A stretch of DNA of 64,000 bases from positions 124,001-188,000 of the forward strand of contig NZ_BMHI01000006.1 of assembly GCF_014640635.1 (NCBI RefSeq), read 5' to 3'. This document shows positions 8,597-18,745 of the stretch, piece by piece; the first letter of the stretch is position 1, and each line of letters begins with the position of its first letter. This DNA is from Flexivirga endophytica. GTDB taxonomy: Bacteria; Actinomycetota; Actinomycetes; Actinomycetales; Dermatophilaceae. The translations under genes were made by a program, and so were the position numbers. Under the pieces are notes generated by a model, which worked only from the letters and a program-made list of their open reading frames with translations, did no database searches and had not been told where the DNA came from.

Positions 8597-9724
8597 TCAG
8601 CTGATCGAGTTGATCGACTCGACGACCTTGGACTGGATCGGTGCCGGCAGGGGCGCCGCGCCCACACCGGTCAGCTGCTTCTGGAACTCCGAGGAAGCCA
8701 TGTAGGACAGGAACGCCTTGACATTCTTGGCCTTCGTGGCGTCGCTGTACTTCGAGCAGACGACCTCGTAGGTGACCAGGACGATCGGGTAGGCACCCTC
8801 GGCCTTGGTCTTGTAGTCGATCTTCAGCGACAGGTCCTTGCCCTTGCCGACGACCTTCGCGGCCTCGACGGCCTTGCCGGCCGAGTCGGCGGTCAGCTTG
8901 ACGCCGTCGACCGAGGCCATGTCCAGCTTGTTCTGGATGGCGTAGCCCCACTCGACATACCCGATGCCACCGTCGGTGGCCTTGACGGCACTGGCGACAC
9001 CGGCGGTCTTGGCCTTGCCCTGGCCGACGGAACCCTTCCAGGTCTTGTCGTGCTTGTCCGGCCAGTTCGCCGGGTCGACGGTGTTCATGTAGTTGGTGAA
9101 GTTGTCGGTGGTGCCCGAGGAGTCGGAGCGGAAGAACACCGAGATCTTGGTGCCGGGCAGGTCCACGCCCTTGTTGGCGGCCTTGATGGCCGGGTCGTTC
9201 CAGGTCTTGATCTTGCCGGAGAAGATCTTGGCGATCAGCTGCGGCGTCAGGTTGAGCTTGCCGACACCCTTGACGTTGTAGGACACGGCGATCGGGCCGG
9301 TGACCATCGGGATGTCGAGTGCGTCGGACTTGCACGCGGTCTTGGCCTTGGCCGGCTCACCCTTGTCGGGGTTGAGCGCGGAGTCGGAGCCGGCGAAGTC
9401 GACCTGCTTGGCGATGAACTTGGTGATGCCTGCGCCGGAGCCGGTGCCGTTGTAGGTGATCTTCGCGCCGTTGCACTTGGCCTGGTAGCTCGAGATGGCC
9501 TGGGTGATCGCGTTCTGCTGGGCGGTGGATCCCTCGGCGGAGAGGCTGCCGGAGAAGCAGCTCGTGTCCGCGGAGCTGCCGGAGCCGCCGGACGACGACG
9601 CGGCGGCGCCGCTGTTGTTCGCCGTGTTGCTGGAGTCGTCGTTGGAGGCGCTGCCACAGGCCGAGAGCGCGAGCGCTGCTGCGACGGCCAAGCCGGAAGC
9701 GCGACCAATGCGCGTGATCTTCAA
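8597..9724 (-). CDS. pstS: Phosphate-binding lipoprotein PstS
   Basis: The substrate-binding component of the phosphate importer, anchored outside the membrane as a lipoprotein. I chose the TTG at 9722-9724 because GGAAGG sits about 8 bases before it. GTG starts at 9742 and 9766 are in frame but lack such a site. From the TTG the protein has 375 residues: a short basic start, a hydrophobic stretch and the lipobox LSAC with Cys23. A Ser-rich linker and the PBP-like phosphate fold follow (FAGSDSALNPDKG, SDSSGTTDNF). A PHO-box array lies upstream. Confidence 0.94.
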   Translation of the reverse strand: MKITRIGRASGLAVAAALALSACGSASNDDSSNTANNSGAAASSSGGSGSSADTSCFSGSLSAEGSTAQQNAITQAISSYQAKCNGAKITYNGTGSGAGITKFIAKQVDFAGSDSALNPDKGEPAKAKTACKSDALDIPMVTGPIAVSYNVKGVGKLNLTPQLIAKIFSGKIKTWNDPAIKAANKGVDLPGTKISVFFRSDSSGTTDNFTNYMNTVDPANWPDKHDKTWKGSVGQGKAKTAGVASAVKATDGGIGYVEWGYAIQNKLDMASVDGVKLTADSAGKAVEAAKVVGKGKDLSLKIDYKTKAEGAYPIVLVTYEVVCSKYSDATKAKNVKAFLSYMASSEFQKQLTGVGAAPLPAPIQSKVVESINSIS

Positions 9725-9799
9725 GAGAACTGCCTTCCACACAATGAAGTCGGTCGGGCCGGCCACGTCGGCCGGTCAAGCGTGACCGTAGGGAAGCAG

Positions 9800-9839
9800 G
9801 GTGACCGGTTACCACCTCGGTGGTGAACGGCGGGTGAAC
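9800..9839 (-). promoter_or_regulatory. PHO-box direct-repeat array upstream of pstS
   Basis: On the plus strand GGTGAAC occurs at 9822 and 9833 and GGTGACC at 9800. Read toward pstS they are GTTCACC, GTTCACC and GGTCACC, phased at exact multiples of 11 bases. The 11-base GTTCACC direct repeat is the PHO box of actinobacterial PhoP, and RegX3-type regulators bind related repeats. This is the expected low-phosphate activation site for pstSCAB. Confidence 0.85.
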
Positions 9840-9889
9840 GAGTCGCGACACATTGAGGAGTGTCCGGCGGACGTCTTACCAGGAAATGG

Positions 9890-10846
9890 TCAGGCCGGTG
9901 TATGGCGCTCGACGCTGAGCACCCGCGCGGCCCGGCCACGGCCGGAGATCTGGCACACCAGCGCTTCACCCTTGGTCATGCCGTCCTCGGCGGCGACCGC
10001 GAGGATCTCGTGGACTTCGCTGTCCGGTTCGGCGGTGTCGCGCAGTCGCTCCAGCACCGCGGGCAGCACCGGCCGGTGGGTGCACAGCGCGGCCGGCTCG
10101 CCGCGTTTGAGCAACCGCTTGAGGTTGCGGACGGCGCGGTCCGGCTCCTTGTCGAAGATCTCCTCGGACAGTCCGGCCTTCGTGCGCAGGCGGATGCCGG
10201 CGGCGGCGGCATACGGCTGCACGGTGGCGAAGCAACGCGCGGACGGCGAGGTGATCAGGCGCTCGATGCCGTATGCCGCGAGGACCGGCACCAAGGCCAG
10301 CGCCTGGCGCCGGCCGGTGTCGTCCAAGGGCCGCAACGGGTCGTCGCCGTCCCACTGCTTGCGGGGCACCGAGTCGGCATGCCGGACCACGGCCAGCGGC
10401 CAGGTCTGCAGCTTGCCGGCCCGGTCGGCATCGATCACGGCCTGCAGCTGCATCGCGTCGCGCACGTAGCTCAACCGGGTCTGCGCCTGTGCCGGGGTGA
10501 GCCAGGCGACCTCGTCGATCTCGTTCTCGAGGTCGCCGCTGCCGCTCATCACCTCGGCCGCCCAGTAGCGGATCTCCTTGAGTTTGCCCTGCTGCATCGA
10601 GTAGACCGAACGCGGCAGAGGTATGCCGATCCGTGGCCGAAAGCCGGTCTCCTCCAACACTTCTCGTGCTGCTGCTTCGATCCACGTCTCGCCCGGATCC
10701 AGCTTGCCCTTGGCCCAGGACCAGTCGTCGTACTTCGGCCGGTGCACGAGCGCAACCTGCAGCTGGTCGCCCTCGCGGCGCCACAGCACGGCTCCCGCAG
10801 CCGCCACGGTGCCGGATCGCAGCGCGGACGCTGACGTCGTGGTCAC
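9890..10846 (-). CDS. mutT1: MutT1-type Nudix hydrolase / histidine phosphatase fusion
   Basis: A 318-residue two-domain protein. The N-terminal Nudix domain has the complete Nudix box from Gly47 through REVLEETGF (61-69). The C-terminal domain starts with the phosphohistidine motif VRHA (154-157). This is the architecture of mycobacterial MutT1, which hydrolyses 8-oxo-dGTP/GTP and related dinucleotide polyphosphates, with the second domain splitting further phosphates. Its start overlaps the ppk stop by 4 bases, as expected from the conserved ppk-mutT1 pair. Confidence 0.92.
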   Translation of the reverse strand: MTTTSASALRSGTVAAAGAVLWRREGDQLQVALVHRPKYDDWSWAKGKLDPGETWIEAAAREVLEETGFRPRIGIPLPRSVYSMQQGKLKEIRYWAAEVMSGSGDLENEIDEVAWLTPAQAQTRLSYVRDAMQLQAVIDADRAGKLQTWPLAVVRHADSVPRKQWDGDDPLRPLDDTGRRQALALVPVLAAYGIERLITSPSARCFATVQPYAAAAGIRLRTKAGLSEEIFDKEPDRAVRNLKRLLKRGEPAALCTHRPVLPAVLERLRDTAEPDSEVHEILAVAAEDGMTKGEALVCQISGRGRAARVLSVERHTPA

Positions 10847-13110
10847 CGCCGGCGGGCCTTGCGCTTGCGCTTGGCGTAGCTGGCCATCAGGTCGGACTGC
10901 AGGTCACGCAGCGGGGTGCCCTCGGCGTCGAGGTGGTGGCGTTCCCAGCGGGCGTCGCCGTGCAGGTGCCAGGAGGAGGTGTCGTCCGACATACCTTCGT
11001 CCAGCAGCGCGCCGAGCGTCTCGATGTGCTTGGGCTCGGTGATGCGGACCAGTGCCTCGACCCGGCGGTCGAGGTTGCGGTGCATCATGTCGGCGCTGCC
11101 GATGTAGACGATGTCCTCCTCGCCCTCGATGACGAAGCGGAAGACCCGGGAGTGCTCCAGGAAGCGGCCCAGGATCGAGCGGACCCGGATGTTGTCGGAC
11201 ATGCCCTCGACACCCGGTCGCAGCGAGCAGATGCCGCGCACCCAGATGTCGACGTCGGCGCCGGCCATCGACGCGCGGTAGCAGGCGTCGATGATCTCCT
11301 CGTCGACCAGCGAGTTGACCTTGATCTGCACCCGCGCCGCCTTGCCCTCGCGGGCGGCGTCGGTGACCCGGTGGATCTTCTCCAGCAGGCCGGTGCGGAC
11401 CGAGCGCGGTGCGACCAGCAACCGTTTGAACTTGCTGCGCGGCGCCATACCCGACAGTTGGTTGAAGAGGCGGGAGAGGTCTTCGCCGACTTCGCGGTCG
11501 CAGGTCAGCAGGCCCAGATCCTCATAGAGGCGAGCGGTTTTGGGGTTGTAGTTGCCGGTGCCGACGTGGGCGTAGCGGCGCATCTCGCCGTTCTCCTCGC
11601 GCACCACCAGGCACAGCTTGGCGTGGGTCTTGAGCCCGACCATGCCGTAGACGACGTGCACGCCGGCGCGCTCGAGCTTGCGCGCCCAGGTGATGTTGTT
11701 CTCCTCGTCGAAGCGGGCCTTGATCTCGACGACGGCGAGCACCTGCTTGCCCGACTCGGCGGCGTCGATCAGGGAGTCGATGATCGGCGAGTCACCACTG
11801 GTGCGATAGAGCGTCTGCTTGATCGCGAGCACGTGTGGGTCGTTGGCGGCCTGCTCGATGAAGGCGACCACCGAGGTGGAGAACGAGTCGTAGGGATGGT
11901 GCAGGAGTATGTCGCCCGCCCGCACCGCCGCCATCACGTCGGACTGCGCGGAGCGCTCGACGGGCGCCAGGTCGGGGTGCGGCTTGGCCAGGAACGGCGG
12001 GTAGCGCAACTCCGAACGGTCAAGATCCGCAATGATGTTCAGCCCGCGCAGGTCGAGCGGCTCGGGCAGCCGGTAGACCTCGTCGTCGCGGACGTTGAGC
12101 TCGCGGACCAGCAGGTCCATGACGTGGTCGTCCATCTCGTCGGCGACCTCGAGGCGGACCGGCGGACCGAACCGGCGTCGGGTGAGCTCCTTCTCCAGTG
12201 CGGTCAGGAGGTTCTCGGCGTCGTCCTCCTCGACCTCGAGGTCCTCGTTGCGGGTGACGCGGAAGGTGAAGTGCTCGCGCACCTCCATGCCGGGGAAGAG
12301 GTATTGCAGGTGCTCGGCCATGACGTCCTCGATCGCCACGAACCTTGCGTCATACAGCTCGTCCTCGTCCTCGCCGGCCGGCAGTGCCATCAGCCGCGGC
12401 AGCAGCGGCGGCACCTTGACGCGGGCGAAGTGCTCGCGGCCGGTCTTGGGGTTGATGAGCACGACGGCGAGGTTGAGCGACAGGCCGGAGATGTAGGGGA
12501 AGGGGTGCGCGGGGTCGACCGCCAGCGGCGTCAGCACCGGGTAGATGCGGTTGCGGAAGACCTTGTTGAGGTGGTCGCGGTCCTCGTCGGTCCAGTCGCT
12601 GGGGCGCACGATGCGGATGCCGACGTCCGCCAATGCCGGTCGGATGTGCCGCTGGAACATCTTGGCGTGCACCGCCATCAGCTCGTGTGCGGCCTTGCTG
12701 ATCTCGTCGAGCACCTCGCGCGGCTCGAGCCCGGAGGCGGAGCGCACTGCCAGGCCGGTCGCCATGCGGCGCTTGAGGCCGGCGACCCGGACCATGAAGA
12801 ACTCGTCGAGGTTGCTGGAGAAGATCGCCATGAAGCGGGCCCGCTCCAGCAACGGCACCAGCGGGTCGGCGGCCAGCTGGAGCACGCGCTCGTTGAACTG
12901 CAGCCAGGAGATCTCGCGGTCCAGGAATCGGTCCGAGGGCAGCTCTTCGTCGACCGTCGCGTCGAGCTCCGGCGCGACCCGGATGAAGCGACCGTTGTCG
13001 CCGCGCACCCGCTGGGCAGCCCGGGTCTGCAGGCGCACCAGGGACGCATCGCTGGCGGCGGTCTGCGTCGCCGGGTCCTCGGCAGCGCTGGGGGTCGGCT
13101 CAGAATCCAT
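10843..13110 (-). CDS. ppk1: Polyphosphate kinase 1
   Basis: A 755-residue enzyme that polymerises ATP gamma-phosphate into polyphosphate. The ATG at 13110, with GGGAAGA upstream, is preferred over a 49-residue extension that would run into repeat DNA. The N-terminal domain opens with [16 protein letters not shown]. The catalytic autophosphorylated histidine is in [11 protein letters not shown] (His515 by my count). It forms an operon with the mutT1-like gene and lies close to pstSCAB, linking phosphate uptake to storage. Confidence 0.96.
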   Translation of the reverse strand: MDSEPTPSAAEDPATQTAASDASLVRLQTRAAQRVRGDNGRFIRVAPELDATVDEELPSDRFLDREISWLQFNERVLQLAADPLVPLLERARFMAIFSSNLDEFFMVRVAGLKRRMATGLAVRSASGLEPREVLDEISKAAHELMAVHAKMFQRHIRPALADVGIRIVRPSDWTDEDRDHLNKVFRNRIYPVLTPLAVDPAHPFPYISGLSLNLAVVLINPKTGREHFARVKVPPLLPRLMALPAGEDEDELYDARFVAIEDVMAEHLQYLFPGMEVREHFTFRVTRNEDLEVEEDDAENLLTALEKELTRRRFGPPVRLEVADEMDDHVMDLLVRELNVRDDEVYRLPEPLDLRGLNIIADLDRSELRYPPFLAKPHPDLAPVERSAQSDVMAAVRAGDILLHHPYDSFSTSVVAFIEQAANDPHVLAIKQTLYRTSGDSPIIDSLIDAAESGKQVLAVVEIKARFDEENNITWARKLERAGVHVVYGMVGLKTHAKLCLVVREENGEMRRYAHVGTGNYNPKTARLYEDLGLLTCDREVGEDLSRLFNQLSGMAPRSKFKRLLVAPRSVRTGLLEKIHRVTDAAREGKAARVQIKVNSLVDEEIIDACYRASMAGADVDIWVRGICSLRPGVEGMSDNIRVRSILGRFLEHSRVFRFVIEGEEDIVYIGSADMMHRNLDRRVEALVRITEPKHIETLGALLDEGMSDDTSSWHLHGDARWERHHLDAEGTPLRDLQSDLMASYAKRKRKARRR

Positions 13111-13203
13111 GCGCACATCTTCCCAAACACCGCCCCGCCCCGCAGCATCCGCGCCGCGAAACTCGCGGTGGCCACTTGTGGTGGCCGGGGAGACCGGGAA
13201 GCA

Positions 13204-13307
13204 AAGGTGGTCGAGTGCCGGAGGAAGACAAGGTGGTCGAGTGCCGGAGGAAGACAAGGTGGTCGAGTGCCGGAGGAAGACAAGGTGATCGAGTGCCGGA
13301 GGAGCGG
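13204..13307 (+). repeat. 26-bp tandem repeats, four copies
   Basis: Units start at 13204, 13230, 13256 and 13282 (period 26). Each reads AAGGTGGTCGAGTGCCGGAG followed by GAAGAC, the last one diverging. They lie upstream of ppk1 in the roughly 390-base gap before mshD. The unit begins like the larger GGTCGAG element that follows. Confidence 0.92.
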
Positions 13308-13380
13308 AGCGGGGGAGGTGTATCGAGACCCCGCGCCATTAGGTGGCCGAGGAGATGGGGGAGCGAAGCGGCACACAAGG

Positions 13381-13486
13381 TGGTCGAGTGCCGGAGGAGC
13401 GGGCGGGGTCCCTGCGAAGTATTCGGAGGAGCGAAGCGGGGGAGAAACTTCGTGGGGTGCCGGAGCGGGGGAGGTGTATCGAGACC
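13381..13486 (+). repeat. Dispersed GGTCGAG...GTATCGAGACC element, copy D1
   Basis: A 106-bp element starting TGGTCGAGTGCCGGAGGAGC and ending GTATCGAGACC. By direct comparison it differs at one position from the reverse complement of 23980-24085. A shorter related piece lies at about 13287-13330. It carries GGGGGAG seven bases before an in-element GTG. No gene is seen between the ppk1 and mshD coding regions. Confidence 0.93.
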
Positions 13487-13496
13487 CCGCCCCCGG

Positions 13497-14447
13497 TCAG
13501 CCCGCCACGGCATACATGACATCAACCCCGGTGCGCTCGAACCCCAATCTCCTGTATGTCGCAACCGCCGCAGCGTTGTCACCTTCGACATACAGCTCGA
13601 TGTGCCCGACCCCCTGCTGCTTCAGGTGCGCGAGACCGAGCGCGGTGACGACCTTGCCGAGCCCCTGCCCCTGGTGCCCGGGATCGACGGCGACGACATA
13701 CACCTCACCGCTGGCCGCTGACCCGACTCGCGGGCTCGCCGTGTCGTCGGCCGAGCTGTGTTTGTTTGCCTCGGCTCCTCCTCCGTCCGACGCTCGCGAG
13801 CTCGCGCCGGCCGGCATCGTCACCTCACCTTCGTCGTCCTCGATCTTCGTCCAGTGCGACGCCGCGAGCTCGCCGGTGGCGTCGTCGAAGATCAGGATCA
13901 GCCCGGCCGGGTTCCACCACGGCTCGGCCATCCGCTCGTCGAGGTCCTGGCGCGTCATCTTGCCCTGCTCGGGGTGGTAGTCGAAGGCGCGCCGGTTGAG
14001 GTCGAGCCAGTTCTCCTCATCGCCGTGACGGAAGGATCGCACGGTGAATCCCTTTGGCACCTCGGGTGATTCGATCGCCGGCGTTGCGTTCGTGTCGCGG
14101 CCCATCTGCCACAGGTTGCGCACCACGGTCAGCTTCGCCGTCGACGCCACCGCCTGCGCTCCGGGCAGGTCGCCGTGCGCCCAGAAGCGTGCATCCGGCC
14201 GTTGCTCGAGGACGCCCTGCACGATGCGCGTGCCGTAGCCGTGTCGGCGGCTGTCGGGATCGACGACCAACTCAACGGCGCCGTCGTCGGCGACATACGC
14301 ACCGGCTGTGACCACGCCGTCAGTGCGTATGACGTGCTGCGGATCGCTGTGCCGCAGCGCCAGCCGGGTCTGCTCGGAGAACGGCTCCACCCCGTCGTAT
14401 GACGAAGCGCGATCCGCGATGGCCAGAAGATCCTCTGCAACAGTCAC
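13497..14447 (-). CDS. mshD: Mycothiol acetyltransferase MshD
   Basis: It catalyses the last step of mycothiol synthesis, acetyl transfer from acetyl-CoA to the cysteinyl amine. About 316 residues form two GNAT domains: RRHGYGTRI in the first and GHQGQGLGKVV, the acetyl-CoA loop, in the second. The start at GTG 14447 is inferred from where homology begins, with no clear ribosome site. Between about residues 206 and 245 (13714-13830) there is a low-complexity Ser/Ala/Gly-rich insertion that normal MshD proteins lack, just before GEVYVVAVDP. The core motifs remain in frame. Confidence 0.9.
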   Translation of the reverse strand: MTVAEDLLAIADRASSYDGVEPFSEQTRLALRHSDPQHVIRTDGVVTAGAYVADDGAVELVVDPDSRRHGYGTRIVQGVLEQRPDARFWAHGDLPGAQAVASTAKLTVVRNLWQMGRDTNATPAIESPEVPKGFTVRSFRHGDEENWLDLNRRAFDYHPEQGKMTRQDLDERMAEPWWNPAGLILIFDDATGELAASHWTKIEDDEGEVTMPAGASSRASDGGGAEANKHSSADDTASPRVGSAASGEVYVVAVDPGHQGQGLGKVVTALGLAHLKQQGVGHIELYVEGDNAAAVATYRRLGFERTGVDVMYAVAG

Positions 14448-14503
14448 TACGCCATCGTGCCGTATGGCGGTGAGGTGCTCAGCGATGCCGGTTGTCCAAC
14501 GTC

Positions 14504-15424
14504 TCAGAGGCTGGAGTGCGAGAACATCTGGAAGATGCGAATGGCACCGGGCCCGATGACGACCACCATGAGTGCCGGGAAGATGCACAGAATCAGCGGG
14601 AAGAGGATCTTCACCGTGACCTTCTGGGCCTGGGCTTCGGCCCGCTGTCGTCGCGACAGCCGCATGGCCGAAGTCTGCTCCCGGAGCACAGCGGCGATCG
14701 GGATGCCCAGTTTGTCGGCCTGCGCGATAGCCGTCACGAAGCTCTTCACCTCGGGCAGGTTCACCCGGGCGCCGAGGCCACGGAATGCCTCGCTGCGAGA
14801 GGTCCCGATTTGGATCTCGGCTGTCATGCGAGCAAGTTCACCAGCGATAGGTCCCTTCACGCTCCGGGATACCTCCACCAGTGCCGCGTCAAAGCCTTGG
14901 CCGGCCTCGACACAGATCGTGAGCATGTCGAGAGTCTCGGCGAAGCCGCGCATCACCTGCTCCTTGCGGTGCAGCGCGGCGTTGTAGAGCAACGCATCGG
15001 GCACGAAGAAGAACAGACCACCGAGAAGCACCGCGAAGAACGCACCTTGAAGGGTGAGGCCACCGCCGAGTAGCGAGCCGAGAACCATCCCGATGACGAC
15101 GCCGACGCCCTTGGCGCCCAATAGACGCTCGACCGTCCACGGCACTGGGTGGCCGGCCCGGTCCAAACTGCGTGCCAATCGGTCGCTGACCGACGTCGGA
15201 GCGAATCGTCGGGTGGCCTGGGCAGCCCAACAGAAGAGCAGGTCGACAAGGCCCTCGTCCCGATTGGCGGCGCCCATTCCTGTTGACCCGCCGACCGGCG
15301 CGCCCTGGATCAGGGCAAGTGATTTCGACACGGTTTGCGTGTCATCGCTCGGTCGCAAGAGCAGAACAACCGCGAGCAGGATCGCCACACCGATCAGGCC
15401 GGCGCCAGCGTAGACGACAGTCAT
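14504..15424 (-). CDS. tadC: Tad pilus inner-membrane protein TadC
   Basis: A 306-residue type II secretion F-family membrane protein of Flp pilus assembly. It has an N-terminal membrane anchor, a pair of hydrophobic segments near residues 110-145, a cytoplasmic helical domain (EGLDMLTICVEAG-like, reading AETLDMLTICVEAG) and a C-terminal membrane helix. With TadB it forms the platform that the TadA ATPase acts on. It is the last gene of the pilus operon, one base after tadB and about 57 bases before mshD. Confidence 0.9.
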   Translation of the reverse strand: MTVVYAGAGLIGVAILLAVVLLLRPSDDTQTVSKSLALIQGAPVGGSTGMGAANRDEGLVDLLFCWAAQATRRFAPTSVSDRLARSLDRAGHPVPWTVERLLGAKGVGVVIGMVLGSLLGGGLTLQGAFFAVLLGGLFFFVPDALLYNAALHRKEQVMRGFAETLDMLTICVEAGQGFDAALVEVSRSVKGPIAGELARMTAEIQIGTSRSEAFRGLGARVNLPEVKSFVTAIAQADKLGIPIAAVLREQTSAMRLSRRQRAEAQAQKVTVKILFPLILCIFPALMVVVIGPGAIRIFQMFSHSSL

Positions 15425-15425
15425 G

Positions 15426-17369
15426 TCATACCTCGATCTGCACGGTTTTGCGCATCCAGAGCGTGCCGATGACCATCAGCACACACGTGCCGATCAGCAT
15501 TACCAGGCCGGCGACGGTGGTCCACAACAACTCGATATAGGCGTGGTTGACCAACATCATGTAGAAGAAGAGGAGGATTGGCAGAGCGATCAGTATCGCC
15601 GCAGAGAGTCGTCCTTCCGCTGACAACGCGGCTACCTGACCGCGTAGGGCTTCGCGTTCGCGCAGCGTGTGCGCGGTGGTGTCCAGCGTCTCGGCGAGGT
15701 TGCCGCCGACCTGCCGCTGGATCCGGATCGCCATCACCGCCATGTGCAAGCTCTCGGTGCCCATGCGGGTCGCGAGCTCGTCGAGTGCATCGGCGAGATC
15801 CGACCCGATCCGCACCTGGGCCAGGGCCCGGGACAGTTCCTTCGCGGCCGGCTCCGCGGCATCCCGGGAGACCGCCTCGAGTGCCTGCGGCAGACCGAAG
15901 CCGCTGCGCAGACTGGTCGCAACCAGGGTGAGCACTTGCGGCAGCTGCGCCTCAAACGCGCGTGTGCGTCGAGACGCCTTGAAGCGCAGGTACGCGACTG
16001 GGAGAGCGAAGCCGGCGATCGCGCCGATGGCGCCCCCGAAGACAGCTGCATCACCGAAGAGGAGAGTGCCCGCGACCGCCCCGAAGATGACCGCCAACAC
16101 CCGCAGGACGAACCATTCACCGGCGCGCAACGGGAGGTCTGCCCGCTGTATCAACTGCATGGTACGGGCGGTGGCTTCGCGCTTGCCCATGATGCGGTCG
16201 CCGAGTCCCACGAGCGCTTCGCGAGTGCCGGACGGACCACGCTGTTGCGTCTTCTGCACCTGATGTGCGGCCGCATCAAGGTAGGACAGGACCGGAGCGA
16301 TGCGGCGCTCGCGGCGGGTGCGGATAGTCGGTGCCAGCAGCACATAGGTCAGCAGGAAGATCGCGACGGCGAGCAGCGCTCCGCCGAGCCAGACAACCCA
16401 TGGCGGCGATCCGATGCTTAGCGTCGGGGCAGCCCCGGCCGGTGCCGCGCTCGGCGATGTGGCTGGCGCGGTGATTGCTCCGAAACTGACGCGTTGGCTC
16501 ACGGTGAACGGCTGTCCAGATGCCGTGCCGCGGAGAGTCAGCTGGTGATCCCCGGCCAGCGACGCGGCCGGGGACAAGGTGAACTGCGACTGGGAGTTGA
16601 GCGCCTGAGCCGAGGACCGGAATGCTGCAGCCACGCCGGCAGTGTCGGTGGCGAGCACGTCGGAACCACCACCTGCTTTTGCGAACTGGGCGAGGGCCTT
16701 CTCGGCGCCCGGGTCGGTGTTGTTGAACCTCACGACGTCGACCCGGATCCCCCTGGCCTGTAACAACGCACTGCCGGCGCTGAGGTCCTTGGCAGGTTGA
16801 TTGCTCTCGGTGTCCGCGCCGTCGCTGAGCAGCACGATGCTGCGATCGCCAGACGTTCCAACGGTTTTCGCAGCTTGCTGAGTTGCGTCATACAGTGCGG
16901 TGTTGCCGTTCGCCCGCAACCCGTCGACGGCTTGCTGGACGGCGACACGGTTGGTGGTCGGCTTGAGGACCAGCTTCGAGGAAGAGGCGAAGCTCAGCAC
17001 GCCGACCTTGACGTCGGACGGCACCTCCTGGAGATAGACCGCAGCGGCCTGCCGCACGGTCTGCATGCCGGCGGTGCCCATCGAGCCGCTCGTGTCGATC
17101 AGCAGCAGCGCGGTGCGCTGCAGATGACTTGTTCCCTGCACGGTGATCGGCACCGACTTCCCGTCAACCGTCGCGGTGACGGACTTCGGGTCGACCTGCA
17201 CAACCTGCTTGGCGCGGAAGGTCAGCACGCCCTGATAGCTGCCGCCGGTGGACCGGAGATCGCCGATGGTGCCTTTCGGGGTGCTGTCGGCACCGGCAGG
17301 TGCCGCCCAACCGAGGCTGGCCGCGGCAGCGATCAGCGAGGCGAGCAGGACCCGGTGGCGTCTCGTCAT
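15426..17369 (-). CDS. tadB: VWA-TadB fusion, Tad pilus platform protein
   Basis: A 647-residue protein, about twice the usual TadB length. Residues 1-27 look like a signal peptide. A von Willebrand A domain follows (about 85-265) with an intact MIDAS start DTSGS (92-96). Next come a Pro/Ala-rich linker, a membrane helix near 322-345, and a TadB/T2SF part with further helices and the GFGLPQALEAVSRD segment. The VWA domain would sit outside the membrane and could bind pilin or partner proteins. Its start overlaps the tadA stop by 4 bases and tadC follows at once. Confidence 0.9.
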   Translation of the reverse strand: MTRRHRVLLASLIAAAASLGWAAPAGADSTPKGTIGDLRSTGGSYQGVLTFRAKQVVQVDPKSVTATVDGKSVPITVQGTSHLQRTALLLIDTSGSMGTAGMQTVRQAAAVYLQEVPSDVKVGVLSFASSSKLVLKPTTNRVAVQQAVDGLRANGNTALYDATQQAAKTVGTSGDRSIVLLSDGADTESNQPAKDLSAGSALLQARGIRVDVVRFNNTDPGAEKALAQFAKAGGGSDVLATDTAGVAAAFRSSAQALNSQSQFTLSPAASLAGDHQLTLRGTASGQPFTVSQRVSFGAITAPATSPSAAPAGAAPTLSIGSPPWVVWLGGALLAVAIFLLTYVLLAPTIRTRRERRIAPVLSYLDAAAHQVQKTQQRGPSGTREALVGLGDRIMGKREATARTMQLIQRADLPLRAGEWFVLRVLAVIFGAVAGTLLFGDAAVFGGAIGAIAGFALPVAYLRFKASRRTRAFEAQLPQVLTLVATSLRSGFGLPQALEAVSRDAAEPAAKELSRALAQVRIGSDLADALDELATRMGTESLHMAVMAIRIQRQVGGNLAETLDTTAHTLREREALRGQVAALSAEGRLSAAILIALPILLFFYMMLVNHAYIELLWTTVAGLVMLIGTCVLMVIGTLWMRKTVQIEV

Positions 17370-18745
17370 GGCGCGGAGGGGGAGAAGAAGTGGATCGGCA
17401 CCTCGAGTCCGTGATCGGACAGCTCCTGCACCAGCTTGGGTCGTATGCCGGTGGGGACGAGTTGGCCGCGGAAACGGCCGTGCTCGTCCCGGCCGGCGGA
17501 GTAGTCGAAGGTGAAGAGGTCCTGCAAGGTGATCACGCCGGACTCCATGCCGACGACCTCGGTGATCGCGACAATCCGGCGACTCCCGTCCTTGAGGCGG
17601 GTCTGCTGGACGATCAGGTCGACCGCGCTGGAGACCTGCTCGCGGATGGCCCGCACCGGCAGGTCGACGCCGGCCATCAGCACCATGGTCTCGAGCCGGG
17701 ACAGCGAATCGCGGGGACTGTTGGCGTGGACGGTCGTCAGCGATCCGTCGTGGCCGGTGTTCATCGCCTGCAGCATGTCGAGTGCAGCTCCGTCGCGGAC
17801 CTCACCGACGATGATCCGATCGGGTCGCATACGCAGCGAGTTGCGCACCAGGTCGCGGATCTCGATCGCCCCGCGGCCCTCGATGTTCGGCGGGCGGGCC
17901 TCCATGCGGAGCACGTGCTCCTGACGCAACTGCAACTCCGCGGCGTCCTCGATGGTGACGATGCGCTCCTCCTCGGGGAGGAAACCACTGAGCACGTTGA
18001 GGGTGGTGGTCTTGCCCGAGCCGGTGCCTCCGGAGATGACGATGTTGCGCCGACCCAGCACACACATCCGCAAGAAGTCCCGGACGGTCTCGCTCATCGT
18101 GCCGAAGGCGATCAGGTCGTTGTCGGTGAACGGGTCGGCGGCGAACTTGCGGATGGTCAGCAGCGCGCCGTCCAGGGCCACCGGCGCGACCACCGCATTG
18201 ACGCGGGAGCCGTCGGGCAGCCGGGCGTCGACCATCGGGCTGGATTCGTCGACCCGCCTACCGACCCGCGCGACGATCTTGTCGATGGTGCGGCGCAGGT
18301 GCGCGTCATCGCTGAAGGTCGCATTCGTGGCATGGAGCCGGCCGTCGCGCTCGACGAAGATGTCCAAGGGGCCGTTGACCATGATCTCGGTGATGTCCGG
18401 GTCGCGCAGGTACGGCTCCAACGGACCGTGCCCGAGGATGTCGTCGGAGATCTCTTGCGCGATGCGAGTCCGGTCGGCATGTGCCATTGGCGTCTGTTCG
18501 GCGTCGATGACGCTCTGCAAAGTGGCGCGCACTTTGGTCGCGAGCTCAGCTTCCGGCAAGTTGGGGTCGTAGAGCCTGGGGCCGAGCGACTCCAACAGCG
18601 CTTGGTGCACTCGGTCCTTGACCGGTGCGAAGGCGTCACGGGTCCGGTGGTGCCGTCCGACCCGCGACAACTGCGCCGGAGCCGTGGAGGTGACGTCGCG
18701 CTGTGCCTGTCGGGCCAGATCGATGCGTGCTGCGAGATTGGTCAT
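17366..18745 (-). CDS. tadA: Tad pilus ATPase TadA/CpaF
   Basis: A 459-residue secretion ATPase that drives Flp pilus assembly. It has the CpaF-type N-terminal domain ([19 protein letters not shown]) and Walker [10 protein letters not shown] (239-247). The Asp box [11 protein letters not shown], Walker B-like [13 protein letters not shown] and a conserved His box [13 protein letters not shown] are also present. All catalytic elements are visible. Both ends overlap neighbouring pilus genes by 4 bases. Confidence 0.95.
   Translation of the reverse strand: MTNLAARIDLARQAQRDVTSTAPAQLSRVGRHHRTRDAFAPVKDRVHQALLESLGPRLYDPNLPEAELATKVRATLQSVIDAEQTPMAHADRTRIAQEISDDILGHGPLEPYLRDPDITEIMVNGPLDIFVERDGRLHATNATFSDDAHLRRTIDKIVARVGRRVDESSPMVDARLPDGSRVNAVVAPVALDGALLTIRKFAADPFTDNDLIAFGTMSETVRDFLRMCVLGRRNIVISGGTGSGKTTTLNVLSGFLPEEERIVTIEDAAELQLRQEHVLRMEARPPNIEGRGAIEIRDLVRNSLRMRPDRIIVGEVRDGAALDMLQAMNTGHDGSLTTVHANSPRDSLSRLETMVLMAGVDLPVRAIREQVSSAVDLIVQQTRLKDGSRRIVAITEVVGMESGVITLQDLFTFDYSAGRDEHGRFRGQLVPTGIRPKLVQELSDHGLEVPIHFFSPSAP

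Noticed and set aside
10633-13980. Very long plus-strand open frame (over 1100 codons) opposite ppk1 and mshD
   Set aside because: It is the antisense shadow of GC-rich genes with clear homology on the minus strand; its predicted protein is low complexity and matches nothing.
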